From positions 3,023,273 through 3,087,272 of the forward strand of contig NZ_MU158698.1 of NCBI RefSeq assembly GCF_015210005.1: a DNA stretch of 64,000 bases, given 5' to 3'. The translations under genes and the position numbers were made by a program. A model generated the notes under the pieces. That model saw only the letters and a program-made list of their open reading frames with translations. It did no database searches and was not told where the DNA came from. The first letter of the stretch is position 1, and each line of letters begins with the position of its first letter. Source of the stretch: Sphingobacterium hungaricum. GTDB taxonomy: Bacteria; Bacteroidota; Bacteroidia; Sphingobacteriales; Sphingobacteriaceae. This document shows positions 34,789 to 42,691 of the stretch, in pieces.

Positions 34789-34846
34789 CTGTTTTTCAGT
34801 TTCTGTGTTTTTTCAAAAGTAATCTTTTGAAAATATATTGAGGACA

Positions 34847-34878
34847 TAAAAAAAGCTCGAATTTTAATTCGAGCTTTT
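34847..34878 (-). terminator. Terminator of gdhA
   Basis: 13-base stem AAAAGCTCGAATT / AATTCGAGCTTTT, with a run of T on the minus strand, 20 bases after the gdhA stop. Confidence 0.9.
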
Positions 34879-34897
34879 GTATGACTATTTAATTTTT

Positions 34898-36232
34898 TTA
34901 AACTACGCCTTGAGCCTTCATTGCATTCGCGACTTTAATAAAGCCACCGATATTTGCACCTTTTAGGTAATTAATGTATCCATCATCTTCTGCGCCATAT
35001 CGCACACAGGTTTTGTGGATGTTCACCATAATCTGCTTTAATCTGGAATCTACTTTTTCCGAGTTCCATTGTTGACCAATTGCATTTTGAGACATCTCTA
35101 AACCAGAGACCGCAACACCTCCAGCATTCGCTGCTTTTCCAGGTCCAAAATGGATTTTTGCTTTATGGAAAGCTTTGATGGCTTCAGCTGTAGAAGGCAT
35201 ATTCGCGCCTTCAGCAACGATTTTACAGCCACTCTTAATCAATTGTTTCGCATCGGAATGATCCAATTCATTTTGGGTGGCACAAGGCAAAGCAATGTTG
35301 CATTTAAACTGCCAAGGCTTTTCTCCCGAATGAAATTTTCCGGTTTTAAACTTCTTAGGATACTTATCTAAATCGCGGCCTAATGAACTGATATAGGTTA
35401 GTTTCTCGATCGTAAATCCTTCCGGGTCATGAAGCGTTCCTGAACTATTGGATAAGGTAATTACTTTAGCGCCTAAAGAAATTGCTTTTTGCGCAGCAAA
35501 ATAGGCTACATTTCCAGCACCGGAAATAGTGATTACTTTGCCTTTAATATCGTCTTTATTATGATCTAAGACGCATTCTACAAAATATAAAACACCATAA
35601 CCTGTCGCTTCAGGGCGTATAAATGAACCGCCCCAATCTTTTCCTTTACCAGTTAAAACTCCGGTAAAATGGTTTTGAATTCGTTTATACTGACCAAATA
35701 AATAGCCAATCTCACGTTCGCCCACGCCAATGTCTCCTGCGGGAACGTCAGTATTGGGACCAATATGACGGTATAATTCGGTCATAAAGCTTTGGCAAAA
35801 CCTCATGATCTCTGCATCGGATTTTCCTTTTGGATTAAAATCCGAACCGCCTTTGCCGCCGCCGATTGGCAATCCAGTCAGGCTATTTTTGAAAACTTGC
35901 TCAAAAGCTAGAAATTTCAAAATACTCAAGTTTACTGTAGGGGAGAAACGCAGTCCACCTTTGTAAGGGCCGATTGCACTGTTCATCTGCACTCGATATC
36001 CTCTGTTTACCTGCACTTCATTGCTGTCATTTAACCAAGTGACTCGAAAAGAAATCACCCGCTCAGGTTCAACCATGCGTTCCAGAATTTTCAAATCGTT
36101 TAATTCCGGTTTTTTTGAATTGATGTAGGGGATTAGGTCTTCGGTAACTTCTGTTACTGCTTGTAGAAACTCCGGCTCATGGCCATTACGTTCTTCAACG
36201 TACTTGATAAAACTTTTTAATGTTAATGACAT
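34898..36232 (-). CDS. gdhA: NADP-specific glutamate dehydrogenase
   Basis: 444 residues, the standard length of hexameric family I GDH. Motifs: PIGGGKGGSDFNPKGKSD (substrate lysine), DVPAGDIGVGEREIGYLFGQY with the catalytic Asp, nucleotide-binding GAGNVAYFAAQKA, and the C-terminal PGKAANAGGVAVSGLEMSQN. It interconverts 2-oxoglutarate plus ammonium and glutamate in nitrogen assimilation. Single gene with its own terminator. The NADP preference is inferred from the closest family form. Confidence 0.96.
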   Translation of the reverse strand: MSLTLKSFIKYVEERNGHEPEFLQAVTEVTEDLIPYINSKKPELNDLKILERMVEPERVISFRVTWLNDSNEVQVNRGYRVQMNSAIGPYKGGLRFSPTVNLSILKFLAFEQVFKNSLTGLPIGGGKGGSDFNPKGKSDAEIMRFCQSFMTELYRHIGPNTDVPAGDIGVGEREIGYLFGQYKRIQNHFTGVLTGKGKDWGGSFIRPEATGYGVLYFVECVLDHNKDDIKGKVITISGAGNVAYFAAQKAISLGAKVITLSNSSGTLHDPEGFTIEKLTYISSLGRDLDKYPKKFKTGKFHSGEKPWQFKCNIALPCATQNELDHSDAKQLIKSGCKIVAEGANMPSTAEAIKAFHKAKIHFGPGKAANAGGVAVSGLEMSQNAIGQQWNSEKVDSRLKQIMVNIHKTCVRYGAEDDGYINYLKGANIGGFIKVANAMKAQGVV

Positions 36233-36335
36233 GTATTGAGAATATTCAATTAAAAGAATTGCTAATTTAATAAAAATTCATCGGATTAAGCAATATTATG
36301 CATTATTAACAATGTCATAATCGAATAAGGATTGC

Positions 36336-37652
36336 TTATTTTTTCTTTAGCAGGCTATCAAATTCAGTTCTCAAGAAAGTAGAAAACCACTCATTGTTTT
36401 TTGATTTTTTCTTAATGGCTTTCGCTAAATCTCCTGAAAAATAAACCATCACGCCCTCATCTGCTTTCGGCGAAGGCCAAAATTTTATTTGATCTTTTAA
36501 ATCATTCGGAAAGACATAAATGGGTTTTCCAGATCCAAAATCGACATCATAAACTGGAAACTTCAATAGATTATTGCAGTAAAAGCTGGAGATGTTATTA
36601 CCCTCCATTGCTTCTACATCAAAAGGAACATAAGGTATCTGCAGTTCAATTGCTCGACTATTTAGCTGCACGGAATCACTTAATTCTTGCCCGTTATTTT
36701 TAAATGAATCTATCAATGATTGATTGATTTTTTCGGCAATCTCCGCCAAATTTTGGCTGTTAGAAAACTCAGGGCTGATGGAATGCGCTGTTGCGTTGCC
36801 GACAAAAGTTTCAGGAAGAGATGCGATTCGCTGGCGTATATCAACCACCGAAATCTGCCTAAAATTTTGATTTGATGAAGAATTCAAAATATGCATTGAA
36901 AATTTTGAGACAAAAGATGACAACGAAACATGTCTGCCATAAGTTTCTCCATTATGTGCCTTTATTGCATTGCGCATCGCAATCAAATTCGCGTTAGAAA
37001 TAAATAATGATTCGATTTTAGAAGATTTCTGAAATTGTTGGACAATTGCTTTAGCAATAAATTTCCAGCTTATTTTATGCCAATTCTTCAGCTTGACTTC
37101 CTTTAGCAATTGAACTTTATCCAATTTAACCGGCTGAGGAATTAATTGTTGGTTTAGTAGAGGAGGATCGATCGATTGTTGCTGCGCAATATCTGCCCAG
37201 TTTTTCATAAATGCATAAAAAGAGTTTCCATCCAAACAAGCATGAGATGCATGGACGCTCAACAAATACCCATCGCTCATTTTGGAAAGCTGAATCGATA
37301 GGGGAGCGATTTTTCCTTTTTTTAGCTGCGCGATAGAAATTCCAGGATTGTAACTATCTAAGGGATTTTTCTCTTTGTAAATATCCTCAATCGGGGTGTT
37401 TTCGTAAGCGAATAAATGCAAAGGAACACCCTCGTTGTTCATTTCTATATAGGATGATTCAATCAACCGCCCAGACAAATGGGGGTAATAGGACAATAAC
37501 TTACCTAAGGATTTTTTGAAATCAGCTAAATCAATTTCGCAGGAATAAATCCAGGTTCCTTTAATCAGCAAATCCAAGCAAGCTTTGTCTGTCGGTAATA
37601 ACATCCACTTTTCGCGAACGTCTTGAATAGCCTCAGCTCTGATAATTTCCAT
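36336..37652 (-). CDS. BAHD-type acyltransferase (plant/fungal-like transferase family)
   Basis: 439 residues from the ATG at 37652, which lies 7 bases after the upstream stop; a longer frame would overlap that gene by 53 bases. Both BAHD signatures are present in order: HxxxDG (His137 ... Asp141 in SHACLDGNSF) in the active-site channel and DFGxGKP at 371-377 (VDFGSGKP). The family's VxDIRQRI...LPETFVGNA motif sits at about 270-287. BAHD enzymes move acyl groups from acyl-CoA to alcohols or amines. They are abundant in plants and fungi but uncommon in bacteria. Probable operon with the DUF4180 gene. Substrate unknown; it may be a resistance or secondary-metabolite function. Confidence 0.85.
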   Translation of the reverse strand: MEIIRAEAIQDVREKWMLLPTDKACLDLLIKGTWIYSCEIDLADFKKSLGKLLSYYPHLSGRLIESSYIEMNNEGVPLHLFAYENTPIEDIYKEKNPLDSYNPGISIAQLKKGKIAPLSIQLSKMSDGYLLSVHASHACLDGNSFYAFMKNWADIAQQQSIDPPLLNQQLIPQPVKLDKVQLLKEVKLKNWHKISWKFIAKAIVQQFQKSSKIESLFISNANLIAMRNAIKAHNGETYGRHVSLSSFVSKFSMHILNSSSNQNFRQISVVDIRQRIASLPETFVGNATAHSISPEFSNSQNLAEIAEKINQSLIDSFKNNGQELSDSVQLNSRAIELQIPYVPFDVEAMEGNNISSFYCNNLLKFPVYDVDFGSGKPIYVFPNDLKDQIKFWPSPKADEGVMVYFSGDLAKAIKKKSKNNEWFSTFLRTEFDSLLKKK

Positions 37653-37659
37653 GAAGCCC

Positions 37660-38013
37660 TTAACTTTTTTGTGATATTTCCTCGATAGATTGCACAAAGT
37701 TAATATGCCCAAGTCTATTGCTTTCTCGAATAAAGTCGTTTAAGGCATTGCTTTCAGTCTTTAATTCCGGAATTATGATGGATAGTTGCATCCTATAATT
37801 CGAAAATTTCTGCAAAATATCTCCAGCCAACTTTGTCTTTAGCTCAAAAAAATCAGGATTCAATTGTTCCTTCTTCAAAATAATATGGTCGAATCCTTGG
37901 TAATACAGATCGGCCATCAGATCAATTGCGTCTTGTAAATCGTTGATAAGGGTTTCATTGGCAGTAAGTTCTGCTACTTTTTTATCTCCGAAGGCATGTT
38001 CTATTAATTGCAT
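37660..38013 (-). CDS. DUF4180 domain-containing protein
   Basis: 117 residues. Typical DUF4180 features are present: DLMADLYYQGFDHIILKKEQL, then DFFELKTKLAGDILQKFSNYR and the C-terminal DFIRESNRLGHINFV. The family is small, soluble and of unknown function, widespread in Firmicutes and Bacteroidota. It is directly upstream of the BAHD acyltransferase gene (7-base gap), suggesting a shared role. Confidence 0.88.
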   Translation of the reverse strand: MQLIEHAFGDKKVAELTANETLINDLQDAIDLMADLYYQGFDHIILKKEQLNPDFFELKTKLAGDILQKFSNYRMQLSIIIPELKTESNALNDFIRESNRLGHINFVQSIEEISQKS

Positions 38014-38122
38014 ATAACTTGTTTTAAATAGCCAAAAAAATGACTAAATAGCATGATTTGCACTAAGATATGACTTCTGGATAAATTATCACTATTTAAA
38101 AGGGGAGAGGTTGCTGAAATAT

Positions 38123-38767
38123 TTAGGAGGCTAATTTTTTAATATCTGAGATTTCAAGATTATGTTTTGTATAGCCTTCTTCGACAACATTCACCATTAC
38201 GGAAGCGATTTTATTCAACTTAAGTGATTTCCCAGGTGCAATTAACGGAAAAATGGTGCTAAACAATTTGTAAGCAAAACTTACATTTTGTTGGCCACTC
38301 ACCGGTTTGATAAAGCCAGGCCTGAAATTGTATACAGCTTTAAAAGGTAGCTTCAATAACGAATTTTCTGTTTTGCCTTTAACGCGAGCCCACATGATTT
38401 TACTTTTTTCTGTAGAATCTGTATGACTGCCTGAAACATAGGTAAATACGCTGTTTGGATTAAAAACTGCAATCCGATATGCAAAATGAATAGTCGTATG
38501 GTACGTACTTTTCATATATTCTTTTTCACTTTTGCCGAATGAACTAACACCAGCGCAATAAAAACAAGCATCGTAACCGGAAACAATGGATTCGTATTCT
38601 TCAATATTAAAAAAGTTTGATACGACTAATTCTTTTAATTTCGGATGTGAAATTGCAACATGACGACGATTGATCATCAAAATTTCGGTGATTTTTGCAT
38701 TGTTAAGACAACTTAGCAATACACCTTCACCAACGTACCCAGAAGCACCTGTAAGTATAACTTTCAT
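38123..38767 (-). CDS. NAD(P)-binding atypical short-chain dehydrogenase/epimerase-like protein
   Basis: 214 residues from the ATG at 38767, directly before the nucleotide-binding strand VILTGASGYVGEGVLLSCL (GxxGxxG). In-frame codons up to 38782 would add MGYFI, which is less likely. The central YCAGVSSFGKSEKEYMKSTYHTT and TYVSGSHTDSTEKS regions resemble HTATIP2/YbjT-like NmrA-type proteins. The usual SDR catalytic YxxxK is not evident, so it may be a sensor or a non-classical reductase. Its position near the BAHD/DUF4180 pair (109 bases away, same strand) allows co-transcription. Confidence 0.82.
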   Translation of the reverse strand: MKVILTGASGYVGEGVLLSCLNNAKITEILMINRRHVAISHPKLKELVVSNFFNIEEYESIVSGYDACFYCAGVSSFGKSEKEYMKSTYHTTIHFAYRIAVFNPNSVFTYVSGSHTDSTEKSKIMWARVKGKTENSLLKLPFKAVYNFRPGFIKPVSGQQNVSFAYKLFSTIFPLIAPGKSLKLNKIASVMVNVVEEGYTKHNLEISDIKKLAS

Positions 38768-39313
38768 AATAAAATAACCCAAAAAAGACCGTTAATAATT
38801 TTTTATTTGAAGAAGCAAAATCTATGGTTTAGGTGCTGTTTCAAATACGCCGTAAATGCAACAATTTAAATGTGAAAACAAATAAATAATAAATACGTGA
38901 TTTTTATTTTTTTGTTTAGACTAATTCTTTATCATTCAAATCAATGCAAATAATACAGTGTATTATAGTTTACTTGCATTATGTTATATACCTAAGTTAT
39001 TTAATTTTTTAGAGGAGAAGGAGATGAAAATTTTTATTTCATAAACAAACCAATGTAAGGGTTGAAATTGCGTCTCATTTCAAGCAATTTTCAACCTTTA
39101 CATATAGCCGTTTCTACGAAAAATAGGTAAAGCCAGCTAAGGTTTTGCAGGGTAGAGGCTTTACTTATTTTGAGTGCGTGAGGGATAGTAGCGTCATCCT
39201 TTTGCGAGGTACGAACAAAAGATATAGCGGATAGCCCGACCTCTGCCGTGTAGGATTTGTGTAACAGCAGAGCAGGGGGCATGCCCTGATTATTCTTAAT
39301 GTGCCTTGTCTCA
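38768..39313. other. Gene-free region with hairpins and a structured dispersed-type element
   Basis: AT-rich up to about 39050; no gene. It holds a short purine-rich AGAGGAGAAGGAG directly before a 6-codon frame (39024 onward), a hairpin at 39058-39100 (GGTTGAAATTGC / GCAATTTTCAACC) and the structured element at about 39120-39290. Confidence 0.6.
39120..39290. repeat. Structured intergenic element at the 3' edge of the CBASS operon
   Basis: Several stems follow one another: GTAAAGCC / GGCTTTAC (39127-39134 with 39157-39164), CTTTTG / CAAAAG (39199-39204 with 39216-39221), CTCTGC / GCAGAG (39241-39246 with 39267-39272) and the palindrome GGGCATGCCC (39277-39286). The words GTGAGGGATAGTAGCG and GATATAGCGGATAGCCCGAC resemble, from memory, an element seen in many Flavobacterium and Sphingobacterium intergenic regions. 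This has not been checked. It may be an RNA element or a mobile repeat. Confidence 0.45.
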
Positions 39314-39991
39314 TTATATATTTGGAAGCTTGAAATCTGGAAAACGAGAATACAATTGATGGAGCACTTCAATATCCTGAGATAATATCCAAGATACATC
39401 CTGTAACTCAACGAAAACATTTTTATGGCATCTTCTAAATTTGGATTTATGGCAAAATGGACATATTGAAGTTCTGTAAGGATTGTATCCTTTTAGGATT
39501 AATGCTATCATCTGAATTAATTGTAAAAGATTCTGCGCCTTTAATTTACTTTGATAAAACTCAACTCGTCCCATAATGCCATGCGAGTATTCACCGTACA
39601 AATAATATCCTTCTCGCTTCCTATAGGTTTGATTGGCTAAATATGGAATTGCAAAACGCTGAATGTATTCCAATACATTCAGCCCTTTTTTACATATTAA
39701 AATCTCATTAGGAGTAACATCAACACAACAAGATTTATCATCAAACTCATACACATGCCAATCTACAATCTTTGGAAAAGCATCTCCTTTTTCAAAAAGT
39801 TTGGGAAATCGAAAAGGATATTCTTCACTAGAACGTATCTCAACCTGGTAGACGTCCCAAACTTTACCTTCATTATCTATTATATCAACCTCACCCTTTA
39901 GAAACTTTTCGCCATCTGACTCAATAATTTTTAGCTTATTGAATGTGTCTGGAATCACCAAAATATCATTTTCAAACTGTATATTCTTCAT
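39314..39991 (-). CDS. CBASS E2-like (ubiquitin-conjugating fold) protein, stand-alone Cap2-type
   Basis: 225 residues. The sequence fits the prokaryotic E2 fold used in type II CBASS: strands in the N-terminal half (VWDVYQVEIRSSEEYPFRFP), then the active-site region WHVYEFDDKSCCVDVTPNEILICKKG. Its candidate catalytic cysteines are Cys88/Cys89 and Cys100. A helical C-terminus carries a zinc-ribbon-like CPFC...CH (Cys177, Cys180, Cys188). No E1 or JAB gene is present, so this is the 'short' E2-only type. In that type the E2 acts on the C-terminus of the cyclic nucleotide synthase to prime it. It overlaps the synthase gene by 1 base. Confidence 0.8.
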   Translation of the reverse strand: MKNIQFENDILVIPDTFNKLKIIESDGEKFLKGEVDIIDNEGKVWDVYQVEIRSSEEYPFRFPKLFEKGDAFPKIVDWHVYEFDDKSCCVDVTPNEILICKKGLNVLEYIQRFAIPYLANQTYRKREGYYLYGEYSHGIMGRVEFYQSKLKAQNLLQLIQMIALILKGYNPYRTSICPFCHKSKFRRCHKNVFVELQDVSWILSQDIEVLHQLYSRFPDFKLPNI

Positions 39992-40989
39992 TATTCAGCA
40001 TAAGGTCTTGTAGTCACAGGGATTATTGCCCCTAAGCCAACAGAAGAATTGGTCGTTTCTTCCTTATCTTCTCCCAAAGGAAACCTATTACTTAGATGTT
40101 TTCTCCATGAATCAGTCGCCTTGCGGATATTCTTTTCTTGTAAAGCTTTTTTAGCATCATCAATGAATGATGCGAGACAACTCATAAAATAGTCTTTGTG
40201 AGCATAATCCTTTAATAAGTTTTCACCTTTTGGAGTTGTCGGACGATAGCAAGCAAAGTTGCTTATTAAAGCAGCTTGAATATTCACTAGCGTTTCTTTT
40301 AAAGCGATATCATCTCTGTCATTTCTGTACACTGCATTCTCAGCAATTAAAATCGTCATTATCATACCAGTTGGCATTGACTTATTTTCATTATCGAATT
40401 CCCTTTTATCAATCCATCCTTTACCATAACGTGCCAGCCTTCTCAATTGTGGATTTGCTTCTGTTTTTGCGTTAAACCATTCAGTAAAAGCTCTAGGATC
40501 ACTATCTGTCCAACCGTGTTTTTTATGGGCTAACTCTGGTATGTCTCCCGCTTTGTAATAAATGGGTTGATCTATATTATGACCATCCGCAAAAAGTGTT
40601 CTTATACACGTATTTTTATCGATAGGGTCTTTATCTGTGTGTCCTTTTACCGCTTCATACACCCACTGATGATAAGTAGCAGGTGTTGGCCTTTCATTAG
40701 CTTCCTTATCACCTTCGAAATAGATTCCATCATCAACATCATAATAAAGAACTGTTTTTTCTTCATTATTTTCTACTATTTTTCTGGGAATAGGATTAAT
40801 GATTGTATCCATTGCCATCGAACCTTGTCCGCTAAATTTAGGTTTAGGTTCGTTGGGTTTATTATCCTTAAACCAATTTCTGACTTTATTCCTTAACTCT
40901 TTACGAGAAGCTTTTAACTTTTTTCTTCTTGAATCAGTCAACCTGATCTCTTCATTATAACTTTTAAAATGGGTATTACAATTTGCCAT
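39991..40989 (-). CDS. CBASS cyclic dinucleotide synthase (DncV-like CD-NTase)
   Basis: 332 residues. The nucleotidyltransferase core has the Gly-Ser motif (GQGS, Gly56-Ser57) and the metal-binding DxD (Asp84, Asp86 in YYDVDDGIYF). A later acidic residue (Asp140 in DGHNIDQPIYY) matches the third catalytic carboxylate. DncV-type spacing and the C-terminal helical domain agree with clade A/B synthases making cGAMP-like dinucleotides on phage infection. The flexible tail ends RPYAE and would be the site used by the E2 partner. It is the middle gene of the cap15-synthase-E2 operon, starting 9 bases after cap15. The nucleotide product cannot be read from sequence. Confidence 0.9.
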   Translation of the reverse strand: MANCNTHFKSYNEEIRLTDSRRKKLKASRKELRNKVRNWFKDNKPNEPKPKFSGQGSMAMDTIINPIPRKIVENNEEKTVLYYDVDDGIYFEGDKEANERPTPATYHQWVYEAVKGHTDKDPIDKNTCIRTLFADGHNIDQPIYYKAGDIPELAHKKHGWTDSDPRAFTEWFNAKTEANPQLRRLARYGKGWIDKREFDNENKSMPTGMIMTILIAENAVYRNDRDDIALKETLVNIQAALISNFACYRPTTPKGENLLKDYAHKDYFMSCLASFIDDAKKALQEKNIRKATDSWRKHLSNRFPLGEDKEETTNSSVGLGAIIPVTTRPYAE

Positions 40990-40998
40990 AATCTTAAT

Positions 40999-41622
40999 TT
41001 ATTTTTCGTGACACAAATCTTTGTTTATATATTTTAAATCAATTTTTCCTTTCGTTTGAAAAGGCATCCGCTCCGTATAATATTTGCCAACAAGATGTTT
41101 TCCTTCACCGTTCTCAATCAGCTTCAAAACTTCTGTGCCATAATGAGGGCAAAAGTCCAACTCATAATTTCCTTCATTCAGGTAGTTATAAATAATTGAG
41201 AAAGTGCCGTCTTTTTCTTTGAATATACTGGCTTCGATACTGGTGGATTTTGAGGATAGTTGACCATCCGAAAGTCTTGTCCATGAATTTATTACAATGT
41301 CGGAACCATTTTGATGTATTACTTTAATGTGTTGCATTTTATCTGTAACTACTTCACATTCTTCATTTCTGTATTCATAGAGGAGAGTGCCTTCATAACG
41401 ACCTGAAAAATCAGGAACCGAGTACATCCAACAAAAAGGCTTTTTGTTCCATAAATAACTGTTTACAATACCGAAAATGCTACCGATGACAGCAAATACG
41501 GATATTGAAACGCCCCAATGGTATTGTATGTATTTATTAGCGGAAAATAATGCTAAAGCTAGTATAGCACACATAAATATAAATGCACTTGGCTTTAAAT
41601 ATCTTAAGTTAAATTTTTCCAT
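40999..41622 (-). CDS. cap15: CBASS effector Cap15 (two membrane helices plus beta-barrel nucleotide receptor)
   Basis: 207 residues. Two N-terminal membrane helices (about 13-32 and 37-58) precede a beta-rich domain of about 145 residues (FSGRYEGTLLYEYRN, QHIKVIHQNGSDIVINSWT, SSKSTSIEASIF, GTFSIIYNYLNE, LVGKYYTERMPFQTKGKIDLKY). This is the S-2TM-beta/Cap15 layout, in which the barrel binds the cyclic dinucleotide and the helices oligomerise to disrupt the inner membrane and kill infected cells. First gene of the operon, with a promoter at 41712-41719 and the palindromic operator just upstream. Confidence 0.85.
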   Translation of the reverse strand: MEKFNLRYLKPSAFIFMCAILALALFSANKYIQYHWGVSISVFAVIGSIFGIVNSYLWNKKPFCWMYSVPDFSGRYEGTLLYEYRNEECEVVTDKMQHIKVIHQNGSDIVINSWTRLSDGQLSSKSTSIEASIFKEKDGTFSIIYNYLNEGNYELDFCPHYGTEVLKLIENGEGKHLVGKYYTERMPFQTKGKIDLKYINKDLCHEK

Positions 41623-41668
41623 TTAGTCATTTTTTGAGTTTTAAATACTGTATTTCAAACATTAATAT

Positions 41669-41676
41669 TATATTTG
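41669..41676 (+). promoter_or_regulatory. -7 box of the capH-capP promoter
   Basis: TATATTTG, a perfect TAnnTTTG match. Transcription from about 41683 would run through the cap15 promoter and the palindrome before reaching capH at 41779. Confidence 0.5.
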
Positions 41677-41711
41677 TTGCATGAAAGAAACAATGTCTAT
41701 TAATGTTGCAC

Positions 41712-41719
41712 CAAAGATA
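41712..41719 (-). promoter_or_regulatory. -7 box of the cap15-synthase-E2 promoter
   Basis: Minus-strand TATCTTTG, a perfect match. A minus-strand TTG at 41744-41742, inside the palindrome, sits 22 bases upstream and could be the -33 element. Confidence 0.55.
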
Positions 41720-41735
41720 CGAAAAAATTTTAAAC

Positions 41736-41751
41736 GTTTCACAAGTGAAAC
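41736..41751. promoter_or_regulatory. Candidate CapH operator (16-bp perfect palindrome)
   Basis: GTTTCACAAGTGAAAC overlaps the -33 region of the leftward cap15 promoter and lies in the leader of the rightward capH transcript, 27 bases before its ATG. Binding by the CapH repressor here would block the CBASS operon and limit its own transcription. Confidence 0.6.
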
Positions 41752-41778
41752 AGTGTTTAATTAATAAAACTTTTCAAC

Positions 41779-42117
41779 ATGCAATCAACACTTAATACAG
41801 AGTTATTAGGAAGTATGCTAAAAAACAAAAGGGATAAAAGAGGCTTGAGAGCGGTTGCGGAAGAAATAGGCGAGGTGAGTGCTGCAACACTTTCAAGAAT
41901 TGAGCAGGGCAAACTCCCGGATGTAGATACCTTTATCCGAATTTGTAAATGGCTGGATGTTCCAACAGATACTTTTATTAACGATAAAAAGGATACTAAA
42001 AAGGAAGTTAGTACTAAAGACAAAGTCGTAGCACATCTTAGAGCTGATAGAGAGCTAAGTAAAGATACTGTCAATATGCTGATTAAAATGATAGATATGG
42101 CTTATAATTCTAAATGA
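41779..42117 (+). CDS. capH: CapH-like XRE-family repressor of CBASS
   Basis: 112 residues. An N-terminal Cro/C1-type helix-turn-helix (about 8-62: LLGSMLKNKRDKRGLRAVAEEIGEVSAATLSRIEQGKLPDVDTFIRICKWL). A charged linker and C-terminal helix follow, probably for dimerisation (about 75-112). Divergent from the CBASS operon and followed after 7 bases by an ImmA/IrrE protease gene, this matches the published CapH/CapP control module. In that module CapP cleaves CapH on DNA damage, relieving repression. The palindrome at 41736-41751 is the likely target. Confidence 0.82.
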   Translation: MQSTLNTELLGSMLKNKRDKRGLRAVAEEIGEVSAATLSRIEQGKLPDVDTFIRICKWLDVPTDTFINDKKDTKKEVSTKDKVVAHLRADRELSKDTVNMLIKMIDMAYNSK

Positions 42118-42124
42118 TTTTTAC

Positions 42125-42691
42125 TTGGCGAAAAAGAGTATTTTCAAACGAGGTTTTAAAGCTAATGCCGAACGTATGGCTAAGCAATACAGAGAAGAAT
42201 TAAGTATTCATCCCTGCGCTCCTTTATGTGCCTTTAAGCTTGCAAGCCATCTGAATATTCCTGTATATAATGCTACTGAATTTCTTAATTCTCCCGAAGA
42301 TTTAAAGCTGTTATCGAATAATTGTGAATGGAGTGCCCTCACTATGACTACAAAATCAAATAACAGGATAATTATTCATAATGAATTTCATTCTGAAATG
42401 AGGCAACAAAGTAATATAATGCATGAGCTTGCTCATATCATCTGTGATCATCAACATAATCAAGTAGAATATGCTTTTGATATCCCATTCGGCATGAGAG
42501 AGTTTAATGAGTTACAAGAGGAAGAAGCAAAGTACTTGGGGGCAACACTGCAATTAGCTACTCCTGGTTTACTTTGGGCTAATAAAAGAAATATGACCCA
42601 CGAAGAAATCTCACAACATTTTAATGCAAGTCAAGAAATGGTAACTTACCGTTTGAATGTCACTGGAATAAATAGACGGCGATATGCGTAA
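42125..42691 (+). CDS. capP: CapP-like ImmA/IrrE family metallopeptidase
   Basis: 188 residues from a TTG start that lies 7 bases after capH; no ATG fits as well. The zinc motif is HELAH (His100, Glu101, His104), with the third-ligand region EEEAKYLGATL at 132-142. The family's WSALTM...RIIIHN segment precedes it. Cys67, just before WSA, and Cys107 are candidates for the cysteine switch that keeps such proteases inactive until single-stranded DNA appears. The assignment of the switch residue is inference. Its expected job is to cut CapH and so switch on the divergent CBASS operon. Confidence 0.82.
   Translation: MAKKSIFKRGFKANAERMAKQYREELSIHPCAPLCAFKLASHLNIPVYNATEFLNSPEDLKLLSNNCEWSALTMTTKSNNRIIIHNEFHSEMRQQSNIMHELAHIICDHQHNQVEYAFDIPFGMREFNELQEEEAKYLGATLQLATPGLLWANKRNMTHEEISQHFNASQEMVTYRLNVTGINRRRYA

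Noticed and set aside
39024..39046. AGAGGAGAAGGAG directly before a 6-codon frame (MKIFIS)
   Set aside because: Looks like a strong ribosome site, but the frame is tiny and nothing regulated by a leader peptide follows on that strand.
39091..39420. 109-codon minus-strand frame overlapping the E2-like gene and the structured element
   Set aside because: Antisense/shifted shadow of the E2-like gene end and of hairpin DNA; poor composition.
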